Source: Deltaproteobacteria bacterium
GTDB taxonomy: Bacteria > Desulfobacterota > Syntrophia > Syntrophales > JACQWR01
DNA: 64,000 nucleotides
NCBI GenBank assembly: GCA_016209105.1
Contig: JACQWR010000004.1
Coordinates: 124,001 to 188,000, forward strand
Reading direction: 5' to 3'
Shown: one piece after another, positions 32,395 to 42,011 of the stretch
How positions within the stretch are numbered: the stretch's first letter is position 1
Layout: each line of letters opens with the position of its first letter
Made by a program: the position numbers and the translations under genes
Notes under the pieces: model-generated
What the model saw: only the letters and a program-made list of their open reading frames with translations
Databases searched by the model: none
Told to the model about the DNA's origin: nothing

Positions 32395-34845
32395 GTGGAC
32401 GGGAAAAAACGGATACGGGGACTCCTCAAAAAACGGATCGTAATCCTCGACGGGGCCACGGGCACCGAGCTGCAGAAGCGCGGTATGCCGCCGGGGGTAT
32501 GCCCGGAGGCTTGGTGCCGGGAAAATCCGGCGGCAATCGGCGAAATCCACCGCGCCTATCGCGAGGCAGGCGCCGACGTTGTCTATACCTGCACCTTCGG
32601 GGGCAACCGTCCCAAGCTCTCTCAGTACGGCATTGAAGGCGTTTCGGAAGTGAACCGGGACCTTGCGGTGATTGCGCGCCGCGCTGTGGGAAACCGTGCC
32701 CTTGTCGCGGGCAGCATCGGCCCCATGGGGCATTTCGTGGAACCCTTCGGGGAGATCCCCTTCGAGGATGCCGTAGGCATTTTTCGGGAACAGGCCCAGG
32801 GTCTCCTTGACGGCGGCGTTGATTGCTTCGTGATCGAGACGATGATGGATATCCAGGAAGCGCGGGCCGCTCTGATTGCCGTCCGGGAACTCGGTTCGTT
32901 CTTTACCCTGGTTACCATGACCTTCGAGAAGGAAGGGCGCACCTTGAACGGCACCGACCCGGTGGCGGCCCTCGTTACCCTGCAGAGCCTCGGCGCGGAT
33001 GCCGTAGGCTGCAACTGTTCCACGGGGCCGGAGGCGATGCTGAAAATCATCGGGGCCATGAAACCCTATGCCACGGTGCCGATCATTGCCAAGCCGAATG
33101 CGGGTATGCCGCGGCTCTCCGGCGACAAAACCATCTTTGATATGGATGCCCCGTCCTTTGCCGCCTCCGGTATGCGGTTTGCCGCAGCCGGCGTCAATCT
33201 TATGGGAGGATGCTGCGGCACCACGCCGGATCATATCCGGGAACTGAAAAACGCCCTTGTAGACAAAACACCCATTCCCCCGCTCCGAAAGTCCATCAGC
33301 GCGGTAAGTTCCGCCAGGGATTTCCGGCTGTTTGAAATGGATCGGCCGCTGGTGATTGTGGGTGAACGCCTGAATCCCACGGGGAAAAAAGCGCTCCAGC
33401 AGGAACTGTTGGAGGGGAAAACCGCCGTCATCCGGCAGATGGCTCGGGAACAGGAACAACAGGGAGCCGACCTGCTGGACGTGAACGTGGGGGTTCCCGG
33501 CATTGACGAAGTGAAAACCGTCTGCACCGTTGTCAACCTGTTGGCGACAACCACGGGAATCCCGCTGGTGATAGATTCCTCGCGGGTCGAAACCATGGAG
33601 GCCGCTCTCCGGCGCTACCCGGGGCGTGCGCTTATCAATTCCATTTCCGGGGAGAAGGAGAAGATTGCCCGCCTCCTGCCGCTGGCGGCCAGGTACGGCG
33701 CCATGTTCATTCTCCTGCCGCTCACGGACGGTGAGGTGCCGGAGACGGCGGCGCGGCGCACGGTGATTATCGGAGATATCTTTCGGGCGGCGAAACGCCA
33801 CGGCTTTACCAAGGAGGATATCGTTGTTGACGGCCTCGTGATGACGGTTGCTTCCAACCCCGGCGCGGCGCTTGAGACTATCCGGACCGTGGACTGGTGC
33901 GCGAACCGGTTCGGCTGCCGCACACTGCTCGGTCTTTCCAACGTCTCGTTCGGCATGCCCGAACGGCAGTGGATCAACGCCGCTTTTCTGGCCATGGCCC
34001 AGGCCCACGGACTTACGATGGTCATTGCCAATCCGGGAAGCGCCGAGATCATGAACGTAAAGCGGGCGAGCGACGTGCTGATGTTCAAGGACAAGGATGC
34101 CGCCGCCTACCTCGCCCATTTTTCGAACCGCCCCGGCGCGGCCGTTAAAGAACAACAACCCGCGGCGAGGCAATCTCCCGGAGAGATGGTTGCCGCGGCA
34201 GTCATTGACGGCAACCGGGAGGATATCGTCCCGCTGGTTGAGCAAGCGCTCGCCTCCGGCATGGAGGCCGTGAGGCTCATGGATGACTTCCTGATACCCG
34301 CGATCGTGCGGGTGGGAGATTTGTTTGATAAAAAGACCTATTTCCTGCCGCAACTGATCGCCAGCGCCGAGGCGATGAAAAAAGCCGTGGACTGTCTCGA
34401 ACCCAGGCTCCTCAACGGAAAAACCGGACGGACGGAGAAGGGGGTCGTCATGCTGGCGACGGTAAAGGGAGACATCCACGATATCGGCAAGAACATCGTC
34501 GCGCTCATGATTCGGAATCACGGGTACCGGGTCATTGATCTTGGCAAGGACGTGGCGGCGGAAACGATCGTGGCGGCCATTAAACGGGAAAAGCCCCAGG
34601 TGGTCGGGCTTTCCGCCCTCATGACCACCACGATGGTCAACATGAAGGAGGTGGTTTCCCGTGCGGCGCAAGAAGGTCTTTCCTGCCGCTTCCTTATCGG
34701 CGGCGCGGTGGTGACCCCCTCCTATGCGGCATCGCTCGGAACGGAATACGCGAAGGACGGCGTGGAGGCGGTGCGCGCTGTGGAGCGTTTGATCGCCTCA
34801 CCGGACGACAATTGGACGGGAAGTCAGGGAGATGATCATGGATGA
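32395..34845 (+). CDS. Cobalamin-dependent methionine synthase (Hcy-methyltransferase, pterin-binding and B12-binding domains; no activation domain)
   Basis: LDGATGTELQKRGMP, GGCCGTTPDHIREL zinc site, VGERLNPTGKK, DLLDVNVGVPG, KGDIHDIGKNI (B12 DXHXXG). Confidence 0.93.
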   Translation: MDGKKRIRGLLKKRIVILDGATGTELQKRGMPPGVCPEAWCRENPAAIGEIHRAYREAGADVVYTCTFGGNRPKLSQYGIEGVSEVNRDLAVIARRAVGNRALVAGSIGPMGHFVEPFGEIPFEDAVGIFREQAQGLLDGGVDCFVIETMMDIQEARAALIAVRELGSFFTLVTMTFEKEGRTLNGTDPVAALVTLQSLGADAVGCNCSTGPEAMLKIIGAMKPYATVPIIAKPNAGMPRLSGDKTIFDMDAPSFAASGMRFAAAGVNLMGGCCGTTPDHIRELKNALVDKTPIPPLRKSISAVSSARDFRLFEMDRPLVIVGERLNPTGKKALQQELLEGKTAVIRQMAREQEQQGADLLDVNVGVPGIDEVKTVCTVVNLLATTTGIPLVIDSSRVETMEAALRRYPGRALINSISGEKEKIARLLPLAARYGAMFILLPLTDGEVPETAARRTVIIGDIFRAAKRHGFTKEDIVVDGLVMTVASNPGAALETIRTVDWCANRFGCRTLLGLSNVSFGMPERQWINAAFLAMAQAHGLTMVIANPGSAEIMNVKRASDVLMFKDKDAAAYLAHFSNRPGAAVKEQQPAARQSPGEMVAAAVIDGNREDIVPLVEQALASGMEAVRLMDDFLIPAIVRVGDLFDKKTYFLPQLIASAEAMKKAVDCLEPRLLNGKTGRTEKGVVMLATVKGDIHDIGKNIVALMIRNHGYRVIDLGKDVAAETIVAAIKREKPQVVGLSALMTTTMVNMKEVVSRAAQEGLSCRFLIGGAVVTPSYAASLGTEYAKDGVEAVRAVERLIASPDDNWTGSQGDDHG

Positions 34846-35419
34846 CATGAGGAAGAAGCTGGCCGGGATCATTCTCCGGAAATCGTTCAAATACAACGCC
34901 GATAAGCCCTTCACGCTGGCTTCAGGGCGAACGAGCCCCTATTATTTCAACTGCAAGCCCACCACTCTTAACCCTGAAGGGATGAATCTCATCGGCAATA
35001 TCCTTTTCGACATGCTGGCCGGATCTACCGTGACGGCAGCCGGCGGACTGACCCTGGGCGCCGATCCCATCGCCAATGCCCTCTCCGTGATCTCCTACCA
35101 GCGGGGAACGCCCATCAAATCCTTTATCGTGCGGAAGGAGGTCAAGGGGCACGGAACGAAAAGCGCCGTCGAGGGAGAGGTATCTCCCGGCGAGCGGGTT
35201 GCGATTCTGGACGACGTGATTACCACGGGCGGCTCCACCATCACGGCGATGGAACGGGCGCGGGAGGCGGGCTTCTTCATAGAACGGGTGATTGCCCTTA
35301 TTGACCGGGAGGAAGGGGGCAGGGAAAATATCCTCAAAAGCGGACTTGTCGACAAGGTGGAAGCCGTGCTGACGAGGGGAGAGATCATGGCATTGTACGA
35401 GGGACCCCATGTCGGTTAA
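34832..35419 (+). CDS. pyrE: Orotate phosphoribosyltransferase
   Basis: SGRTSPYYFNCK, VAILDDVITTGGSTITAM PRPP motif. Confidence 0.93.
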   Translation: MIMDDMRKKLAGIILRKSFKYNADKPFTLASGRTSPYYFNCKPTTLNPEGMNLIGNILFDMLAGSTVTAAGGLTLGADPIANALSVISYQRGTPIKSFIVRKEVKGHGTKSAVEGEVSPGERVAILDDVITTGGSTITAMERAREAGFFIERVIALIDREEGGRENILKSGLVDKVEAVLTRGEIMALYEGPHVG

Positions 35420-36122
35420 AAAAAGCATCCTTGTTTTATTTCTGGCGCCGCTGTTCCTGGCCGGCACGGCGGCAGTTGCGCTGCCGGAGAAGGGCGATAC
35501 GGTTGACGTGGCCCGGTTTCTTTCCGGCGATATGAAGAATGGCGTTCCCGCGGGATGGAAGCTGGAAAAAAAATCGGGCACACCCGTGATCGGTCTGGAA
35601 AAGGAAGGCAACGCCTTCCATCTCAACATGAAGAGCGATCCCCAGTCCTCCTTCGGCATTAAGAAGGCGATCAGTGTGAACGTAAAAGAATACCCGTTCT
35701 TGAACTGGAAGTGGATGGTAAGCCGGCTTCCCCGGGGGGGGGATGTGCGAAAAGCCGAAACGGACGATCAGGCGATACAGATCTACATCGCCTTTTACGC
35801 CACGGGTTTCCCGGCTAAGTTCCATACGCCCGTCATAGGGTATGTCTGGGACAACGAAGCCCCACGGGACTGGACGGGTCGGTCCCGGCAGTTCGGCGGA
35901 AGCAATCTGAGATACATCGTACTGAAGAACAAAACCGACAAGATCGGCGAATGGTACAACGAGAAGCGCGACATCTACCAGGATTACCGAAAACTCTTCA
36001 AAGATATGAAAAACGGAGAACCCGCAGGTCCGGCAGAAGGGATATCGCTCTACATCAATTCCCAACATACCCGGAGCACGGCGGAGAGCAACATCGCCGA
36101 TGTTTATTTCAGCCGGCAGTGA
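35409..36122 (+). CDS. DUF3047-like exported protein
   Basis: Signal peptide; FLNWKWMVSRLPRGGD, DDQAIQIYIAFY. Confidence 0.7.
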   Translation: MSVKKSILVLFLAPLFLAGTAAVALPEKGDTVDVARFLSGDMKNGVPAGWKLEKKSGTPVIGLEKEGNAFHLNMKSDPQSSFGIKKAISVNVKEYPFLNWKWMVSRLPRGGDVRKAETDDQAIQIYIAFYATGFPAKFHTPVIGYVWDNEAPRDWTGRSRQFGGSNLRYIVLKNKTDKIGEWYNEKRDIYQDYRKLFKDMKNGEPAGPAEGISLYINSQHTRSTAESNIADVYFSRQ

Positions 36123-36127
36123 ACCCG

Positions 36128-36254
36128 GACGGCTTCGGAAAAAGGCCAGATGCGGTGTTGCGCTTCATCACGAGTCATTGCGACGTACGTCACTGTACGC
36201 CTTCATTCCTCATGACTTGCGCACCTTGCCTCTGATCCTTTTTGCGAAGTCGTC
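36128..36254. repeat. Small MITE-like element with 18-bp imperfect terminal inverted repeats
   Basis: gacggcttcggaaaaagg ... cctttttgcgaagtcgtc (16/18 complementary); half-copies near 15181 and 31662. Confidence 0.55.
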
Positions 36255-36270
36255 TTGCAGCAGTAACTTT

Positions 36271-37005
36271 TTACGAGTCAATCAAGCTCTGCTCCCTGCG
36301 AAACCGGTTGACGGCGAGGTGGGCCTGCCGGATCGGTTCGGGCAGTTTGTAGCCGGCGCAGCAGGAAAGCGCCATATCCACGGCGCGCTTAAGTCCGATC
36401 TTGTGGCCCGGCGAAACAAAGACCGGTTTTACCCGTTCCTTCGTGCGCACAACAGCCCCGATCACCAGATCATCGCCGACCAGATCTGCATAGCTTCCCA
36501 CCCGCTCCCCCACCGGATTATAACTTCCGCACAGACGCGTCTTTGCGCACCCGATACTCGGGATATCGAGAAAGAGCCCCATGTGGGACGCGAGTCCGAT
36601 GCCGCGGGGATGGGCGATCCCCTGACCGTCAAAGATCGCGATATCGGGAACACGCCGGAGCTTTGCAAAGGCCTTGAGCAGCGGGGGTCCCTCCCGGAAT
36701 GAGAGGAGACCCGGGATATAGGGGAAGGATGATCGTTCCCCTGCGTACGCCTCTTCAATCACCTCCAGGGATGGATAGGACAACAAGACCACGGCGGCAA
36801 AGAACAGATCGCTTTCTTTCCCATAGGAAATATCCGCCCCGGCGATGATCGCCGGCCGGCGCGGAATATGGCGATCGCAAATGATAAGCTTATCCCGCAG
36901 GTTCTCCTGTATTTGCACGGCCTCCCGGTAATTGACGTCGAAGCGATGCAGGTGGTGTATTTTCATAGTGTGCTGAGAAAAAAAGGGGGTGGAACCCGGA
37001 GTCAA
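36271..37005 (-). CDS. nfi: Endonuclease V
   Basis: AGADISYGKESDLFFAAVVLLSYPSLEVIE, YIPGLLSFREGPPLLKA, DGQGIAHPRGIGLASHMG. Confidence 0.9.
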   Translation of the reverse strand: MTPGSTPFFSQHTMKIHHLHRFDVNYREAVQIQENLRDKLIICDRHIPRRPAIIAGADISYGKESDLFFAAVVLLSYPSLEVIEEAYAGERSSFPYIPGLLSFREGPPLLKAFAKLRRVPDIAIFDGQGIAHPRGIGLASHMGLFLDIPSIGCAKTRLCGSYNPVGERVGSYADLVGDDLVIGAVVRTKERVKPVFVSPGHKIGLKRAVDMALSCCAGYKLPEPIRQAHLAVNRFRREQSLIDS

Positions 37006-37009
37006 TTCT

Positions 37010-37942
37010 TCAGAAATGGAGTTTCAATATCTCCCGGGCCTGTTCGATATCCTGTGCAATCTGTAAGGCCAGTTCTGACGGACCGGGAAACTTGATTTCA
37101 TCCCGTATCCGGTCAATAAATAGTATGTCCAACTTTTCCCCGTAGATGTTTTCCCGGAAATCCAGGAGGTGAACCTCGACGGAGAGCGCGCCGTTGTCAA
37201 AGGTGGGGTTGATGCCGATATTGGCGACGCCGGGGTATCGTTTGCCCCTCACGCAGGCAATGACGGCATAAATGCCGCCGGCGGGGATGAGCACTTTTTC
37301 CGGCCGTATGTTTGCCGTGGGGAACCCGAGACCGGTGCCGCGATGTTTTCCGTGAACAACGGGACCGCTGATATTATAAGGCCTTCCCAGGAGGGCCGCC
37401 GCCTTCTTTACGTTACCGCCCAGGATGGCCTCCCGGATAGCGGTGCTGCTGATAACCGTATCACCGACTCCCACGGCGTTGATGACGTCCACCCCGAACC
37501 CCAGCTTTTTCCCGAAGGACGCCAGAAAAGCCTCGTTTCCCTCCTTGTCCTTGCCGAAGGTGTAATCATGGCCGATCACGATCTTGTGTATGTGGAGTCC
37601 GTCCCAGAGCGCCTGCCGGACGAACTCCTCGGCGGTCTTCTGCGCATATTCCCGGGTAAAAGAGATGATGATCACCGCGTCAATGCCCGTATCACTGAGG
37701 AGCGCGATTTTCTCTTCGAGGGTGGCGATGAGGTAAAAGGGCCGTACCTCCGGGCGGAGAATCATCTTGGGGTGGGGATCGAAGGTAATGACCACCGTCT
37801 TGAGATTCTCTTGACGGGCGTCTTCCCGCAGCCTTTTGAGAAGGCGCTGGTGTCCCAGGTGAACCCCGTCAAAATTGCCTATCGTTACCACCGCATTTCG
37901 TAATCCTGCGGGTATATCTTGAATGCCTCTGATAACATCCAT
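37010..37942 (-). CDS. ribF: Bifunctional riboflavin kinase/FAD synthetase
   Basis: VVTIGNFDGVHLGHQRLL, GHDYTFGKDKEGN, GPVVHGKHRGTGLGFPTANI; likely ATG 37942. Confidence 0.92.
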   Translation of the reverse strand: MDVIRGIQDIPAGLRNAVVTIGNFDGVHLGHQRLLKRLREDARQENLKTVVITFDPHPKMILRPEVRPFYLIATLEEKIALLSDTGIDAVIIISFTREYAQKTAEEFVRQALWDGLHIHKIVIGHDYTFGKDKEGNEAFLASFGKKLGFGVDVINAVGVGDTVISSTAIREAILGGNVKKAAALLGRPYNISGPVVHGKHRGTGLGFPTANIRPEKVLIPAGGIYAVIACVRGKRYPGVANIGINPTFDNGALSVEVHLLDFRENIYGEKLDILFIDRIRDEIKFPGPSELALQIAQDIEQAREILKLHF

Positions 37943-38014
37943 ACCGTAAGCAGCTTTCGTTCTTATAGGCGCAGACAGTAACACGAACGGCGCTAATATC
38001 AAACTCAAATTTTC

Positions 38015-38044
38015 TTGACAAGGCGCGCTATATCTGTGTAGAAA
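38015..38044 (+). promoter_or_regulatory. Sigma-70-like promoter for tRNA-Leu
   Basis: TTGACA, 18-nt spacer, TAGAAA. Confidence 0.45.
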
Positions 38045-38070
38045 ACAGTCCCGCTTCACCGTAAGACATT

Positions 38071-38158
38071 GCCGAAGTGGCGGAATTTGGTAGACGCGCT
38101 AGGTTCAGGGTCTAGTGGGCGTACGCCTGTCCGGGTTCAAGTCCCGGCTTCGGCACCA
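38071..38158 (+). tRNA. tRNA-Leu (anticodon CAG), CCA encoded
   Basis: Acceptor gccgaag/cttcggc, anticodon arm ctagg-ttCAGgg-tctag, long variable arm, T-loop gttcaagtc, terminal ACCA. Confidence 0.95.
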
Positions 38159-38168
38159 TCCTAAAGAC

Positions 38169-38214
38169 AGGGAGTTAGGCATTAACGACAATCGCTTGAC
38201 TCCCTTCTTTTTTT
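38169..38214 (+). terminator. Terminator downstream of tRNA-Leu
   Basis: agggagt ... actccct stem followed by tctttttttt. Confidence 0.6.
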
Positions 38215-38248
38215 CGTTTCTAACGGACGTAATAGGCGTCTCTAAAGA

Positions 38249-38285
38249 TTGAAGATTCTCCGCAGCTTGCTGCGGAGAGCTTCAA
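38249..38285. repeat. Palindromic intergenic hairpin
   Basis: ttgaagattctccgcagcttgctgcggagagcttcaa. Confidence 0.7.
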
Positions 38286-38461
38286 TATACATTAGGCATT
38301 ATCTTCCCTTGACACACCAATGCCGTTCTCCTATACTCCCGCTGTCCAAAAACCCTATCCATTCAATAAGTAACATCGGGTGATTTCTGCATCGGATTGT
38401 CTGCACGTACGACGCTTCCAACATGCGAGCGCCGAAAACCTGCCCGCCTCGGGAGGGATGA

Positions 38462-41400
38462 ATGGCCCGGATTGAAAGACAACAGTCGGTTCTCACCATC
38501 CTCCAAAGCCTGCGGGATCTGGACGGCCTGAAAAAGCTTTTCTGGGAAGAACTGAATTACGAGCGCGAAAACAAGCCGCTCAGCATGCGCGGCTGGCCGG
38601 ATTCCGCCCGGAGTGCCCTGGCCGATGATCCCGTCCTGTTTGCGAGCGGCGGCGATGATCAGGCGTTTCATGTGGTCTATTGCCGTCTGGCCTCCACCGG
38701 CCTTCAGCGAAACCTCGAACGGCCGGTCGTCAGCCGGTTGGTCCGCGAGCATCCTTACTGCCTGTTCGTTTTCTCCGACACAGCGCAATCCGCCTGGCAT
38801 TTCCTGAACGTCAAGTATGACGAGACGGCGGAGAAGCGCCGGCTCATCCGCCGGATTACCGTGCGGGCTGACGGCGGTTTGCGCACGGCCGCCGAGCGGT
38901 TGCAGATGATGGACCTCGCATTGATGGGGAAAGACCTGCTCGGCATCCCCGCGCTCGTGATTCAAAAACGCCTCGATGACGCCTTCGATGTCGAGTCGGT
39001 CACCAAGGATTTCTACCGGGAACTTGCCAACTGGTATTTCTGGGCGCTCAGGCATGTTCGTTTTCCCAAGGACTCGCCCAAGGAAGCCGACGGGCACGAC
39101 CATGTCGGCGTGATCCGGATGATCACACGGTTAATCTTCTGCTGGTTTGTGAAGGAGAAGGGCCTGATTCCCGGGGAGCTGTTCGATCAACGTCGCCTCG
39201 ATGAATTGCTCAGCGGGTTCGCGCCGGACAAGGACACAAAAAAAGACTCCGTCTTCTACAAGGCAATCCTCCAGAATCTGTTCTTCGCCACGCTGAACAC
39301 CGAGATGGACAAGCGCGGCTGGACGAAGGACGAGCAGAACTTCATGGCGCACAGCCTGTATCGCTACCGGGATTTGTTCCGCAAACCCGGCGAGGCCCTG
39401 GCCCTGTTCAAGGACATCCCCTTCCTCAACGGCGGCCTGTTCGAATGTCTGGACAAAGACCTGGGTGAAGGTGTCAAGCCGCGCTACGTGCGCATTGATG
39501 GATTTTCCCGGCGGCCGGACAGCCAGCCGATCGTGCCGGATTTCCTGTTCTTCGGTTCCGAGCGCGAAGAGGACTTGAGCGTGGACTACGGCGACAAGAA
39601 GTTCAGGAAGGTCCGGGTGCGCGGACTGATCCAGACGCTCCGGCAGTATCACTTCACGATCGAGGAAAACACGCCCATCGAGCAGGAAGTCGCCCTCGAT
39701 CCGGAGCTGGCCGGCAAGGTGTTTGAGAACCTGCTTGCCGCCTACAATCCCGAGACCGGGGCCACCGCCCGCAAGCAGACCGGTTCGTTCTACACCCCGC
39801 GCGAGATCGTGGATTACATGGTGGACGAGGCCTTGATTGCCTACCTGAAGGGACGCCTGCCCGCAGAGGATGAAAAGGGCGCGGAAGAGAAGCTCCGGCG
39901 GCTTGTCTCCTGGGAGGAGAGCGCCCACGATTTCGACGACGGGGAGACCGAGATACTGATTGCCGCGATTGACGGGCTCAAGGCGTTGGACCCGGCCGTC
40001 GGCTCCGGCGCCTTCCCGATGGGCATTCTGCACAAGCTGGTCTTTACCCTCGGCAAGCTCGATCCGGATAACGAACGGTGGAAGGCCAAGCAGATCGCCA
40101 AGCTGGACGCCCCCGTCATGCGGGAGGAGGCGGAGCGGTTGTTCCGACAGAACTACGACGACTATGGCCGCAAGCTCTACCTGATCGAGAATTGCCTTTA
40201 CGGCGTGGATATCCAGACCATCGCCGTCCAGATCGCCAAGATGCGCTTCTTCATCTCGCTGATCGTGGACCAGCGGGTGGACCTGGCCGCAACCAACCTC
40301 GGCGTGCGCCCGCTGCCCAATCTGGAAACCAAGTTCGTCGCCGCCAATACCTTGATTGGCATCGAAAAACCCAAACAGGGGGCGTTCCGCAACCCGGATA
40401 TCGATGCCAAGGAGGCGGAACTGCGCAAGGTGCGGGAGAAACACTTCAACGCCAAAACTCCGGCCAGTAAAGCCAAGTACCGGGAGTTGGACAAAAAACT
40501 CCGCGCCCAGATTGCGGAACTTCTCAAACGCGACGGCTGGGGCGACACCACGGCAAAGCAGCTCGCCGCCTGGGACCCTTACGATCAGAACGCCTCCGCG
40601 CCGTTCTTCGACCCCGAGTGGATGTTCGGCATACGGGAGGGGTTTGATGTGGTTATCGGCAATCCACCATACGTCCGCGTCCAGACGTTGAACCAGACGG
40701 ATAAAGATCAGGCTGTCTGGCTCAAAAATAACTATGCCAGCGCCGCAAAGGGCAACTACGATCTGTATGTGGTCTTTGTCGAACGCGGTCTGCAACTCCT
40801 TGCATCGCAGGGACAGCTTGCCTACATTCTGCCGCACAAATTCTTCAATGCCCAATACGGCCAGCCCTTGCGCAAACTGGTTGCCGCTGGCAAACAGCTT
40901 CGCCATGTCGTCCACTTTGGCGACCAGCAGATTTTCCCCGGAGCTACCAACTATGTCTGTTTACTTTTCCTCGCCAGGGGCGGAACCGATGCCTGTAGGT
41001 GGGTGTGTGCCAATGACCTGCCCGCATGGCTGCAGAGCCGGGACGGTACTGAAGGCATTCTTCCGGCGCAAAGCATAACCGCCGCCGAATGGAATTTTGT
41101 TGTCGGTAAAGGCTCCAGCCTCTTTGACCGGCTCAAGGCCATGCCAGTGAAACTGGAGGATGTGGCAGACATCTTTGTTGGGTTGCAAACCAGCGCGGAC
41201 GATGTCTTTATCCTACGATTTGTTTCTGAGACGGCGAAGACGATCACGCTCGCATCGAAGGCGTTGGAGCGGGAATGGACGTTTGAGAAGGAACTGATGC
41301 ATCCCTTGGTTAGTGGAACTGATATCCGAACTTACGCACCTCTCCCCGTCAGGCAATTCATTTTGTTTCCATACGAGATCGTGGACGATTCAGCGGAACT

Positions 41401-42007
41401 CATCCCCTTGGAATCAATCATGAGGCGATGGCCGAAAACGGCGGACTACTTGGCTGCCAACAAGAGGCTACTTGAAGAGCGAGAAAGTGGCCGTCTGCGT
41501 GGAACGGCAAAATGGCATGGCTTTATCTACCTCAAAAACATGATGCGGCAGGCCTTGCCGAAGCTGTGCGTTCCGCGCTTGGTGGAAACATTATCATGTA
41601 CACTTGACGGGCATGGATCGCACTTCCTTGACAATGTTGACGTTGGAGGAGTCGTATTCTCAGAACAGCATGCTCAGCACAACTCGGCTTACCTGCTGGG
41701 CCTTTTGAACTCCTCGCTACTACGCTGGTTCTTCCCACATATCAGTGCACCATTCCGGGGCGGCTTTCGCTCTGCAAACAAACAGTTTCTCTCGCAACTC
41801 CCCATCCGTCTGTTGGACCTGTCGGACGCAGCGGAGCGAACACAGCATGACGCCATTGTGAAGTTAGTGGAGCGCATCCTCACCGCCAAGGCGGCTGACT
41901 CCGCAGCCGACACCTCGGCGCTGGAGCAGGAGATCGACCATATCGTGTATGAACTCTATGAGCTGACGGAAGAGGAGATTGCGATTGTGGAGGGAAAAGT
42001 TGAATAG
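38462..42007 (+). CDS. Eco57I/PglX-like class I N6-adenine DNA methylase
   Basis: LDPAVGSGAFPMGIL (motif I), VVIGNPPYVRV (NPPY motif IV), GSFYTPREIVDYMVDEAL; ~1180 aa with a C-terminal TRD-like region. Confidence 0.9.
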   Translation: MARIERQQSVLTILQSLRDLDGLKKLFWEELNYERENKPLSMRGWPDSARSALADDPVLFASGGDDQAFHVVYCRLASTGLQRNLERPVVSRLVREHPYCLFVFSDTAQSAWHFLNVKYDETAEKRRLIRRITVRADGGLRTAAERLQMMDLALMGKDLLGIPALVIQKRLDDAFDVESVTKDFYRELANWYFWALRHVRFPKDSPKEADGHDHVGVIRMITRLIFCWFVKEKGLIPGELFDQRRLDELLSGFAPDKDTKKDSVFYKAILQNLFFATLNTEMDKRGWTKDEQNFMAHSLYRYRDLFRKPGEALALFKDIPFLNGGLFECLDKDLGEGVKPRYVRIDGFSRRPDSQPIVPDFLFFGSEREEDLSVDYGDKKFRKVRVRGLIQTLRQYHFTIEENTPIEQEVALDPELAGKVFENLLAAYNPETGATARKQTGSFYTPREIVDYMVDEALIAYLKGRLPAEDEKGAEEKLRRLVSWEESAHDFDDGETEILIAAIDGLKALDPAVGSGAFPMGILHKLVFTLGKLDPDNERWKAKQIAKLDAPVMREEAERLFRQNYDDYGRKLYLIENCLYGVDIQTIAVQIAKMRFFISLIVDQRVDLAATNLGVRPLPNLETKFVAANTLIGIEKPKQGAFRNPDIDAKEAELRKVREKHFNAKTPASKAKYRELDKKLRAQIAELLKRDGWGDTTAKQLAAWDPYDQNASAPFFDPEWMFGIREGFDVVIGNPPYVRVQTLNQTDKDQAVWLKNNYASAAKGNYDLYVVFVERGLQLLASQGQLAYILPHKFFNAQYGQPLRKLVAAGKQLRHVVHFGDQQIFPGATNYVCLLFLARGGTDACRWVCANDLPAWLQSRDGTEGILPAQSITAAEWNFVVGKGSSLFDRLKAMPVKLEDVADIFVGLQTSADDVFILRFVSETAKTITLASKALEREWTFEKELMHPLVSGTDIRTYAPLPVRQFILFPYEIVDDSAELIPLESIMRRWPKTADYLAANKRLLEERESGRLRGTAKWHGFIYLKNMMRQALPKLCVPRLVETLSCTLDGHGSHFLDNVDVGGVVFSEQHAQHNSAYLLGLLNSSLLRWFFPHISAPFRGGFRSANKQFLSQLPIRLLDLSDAAERTQHDAIVKLVERILTAKAADSAADTSALEQEIDHIVYELYELTEEEIAIVEGKVE

Positions 42008-42011
42008 CGGA

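Noticed and set aside
31210-34671. 1153-aa ORF on the minus strand
   Set aside because: It is antisense to methionine synthase and its activation-domain gene, has low-complexity His/Arg/Gly composition and no family motifs; an artefact of GC-rich third positions on the coding strand.
39131-40915. 594-aa minus-strand ORF
   Set aside because: Fully antisense to the DNA methylase gene, which has clear catalytic motifs; no recognisable domain.
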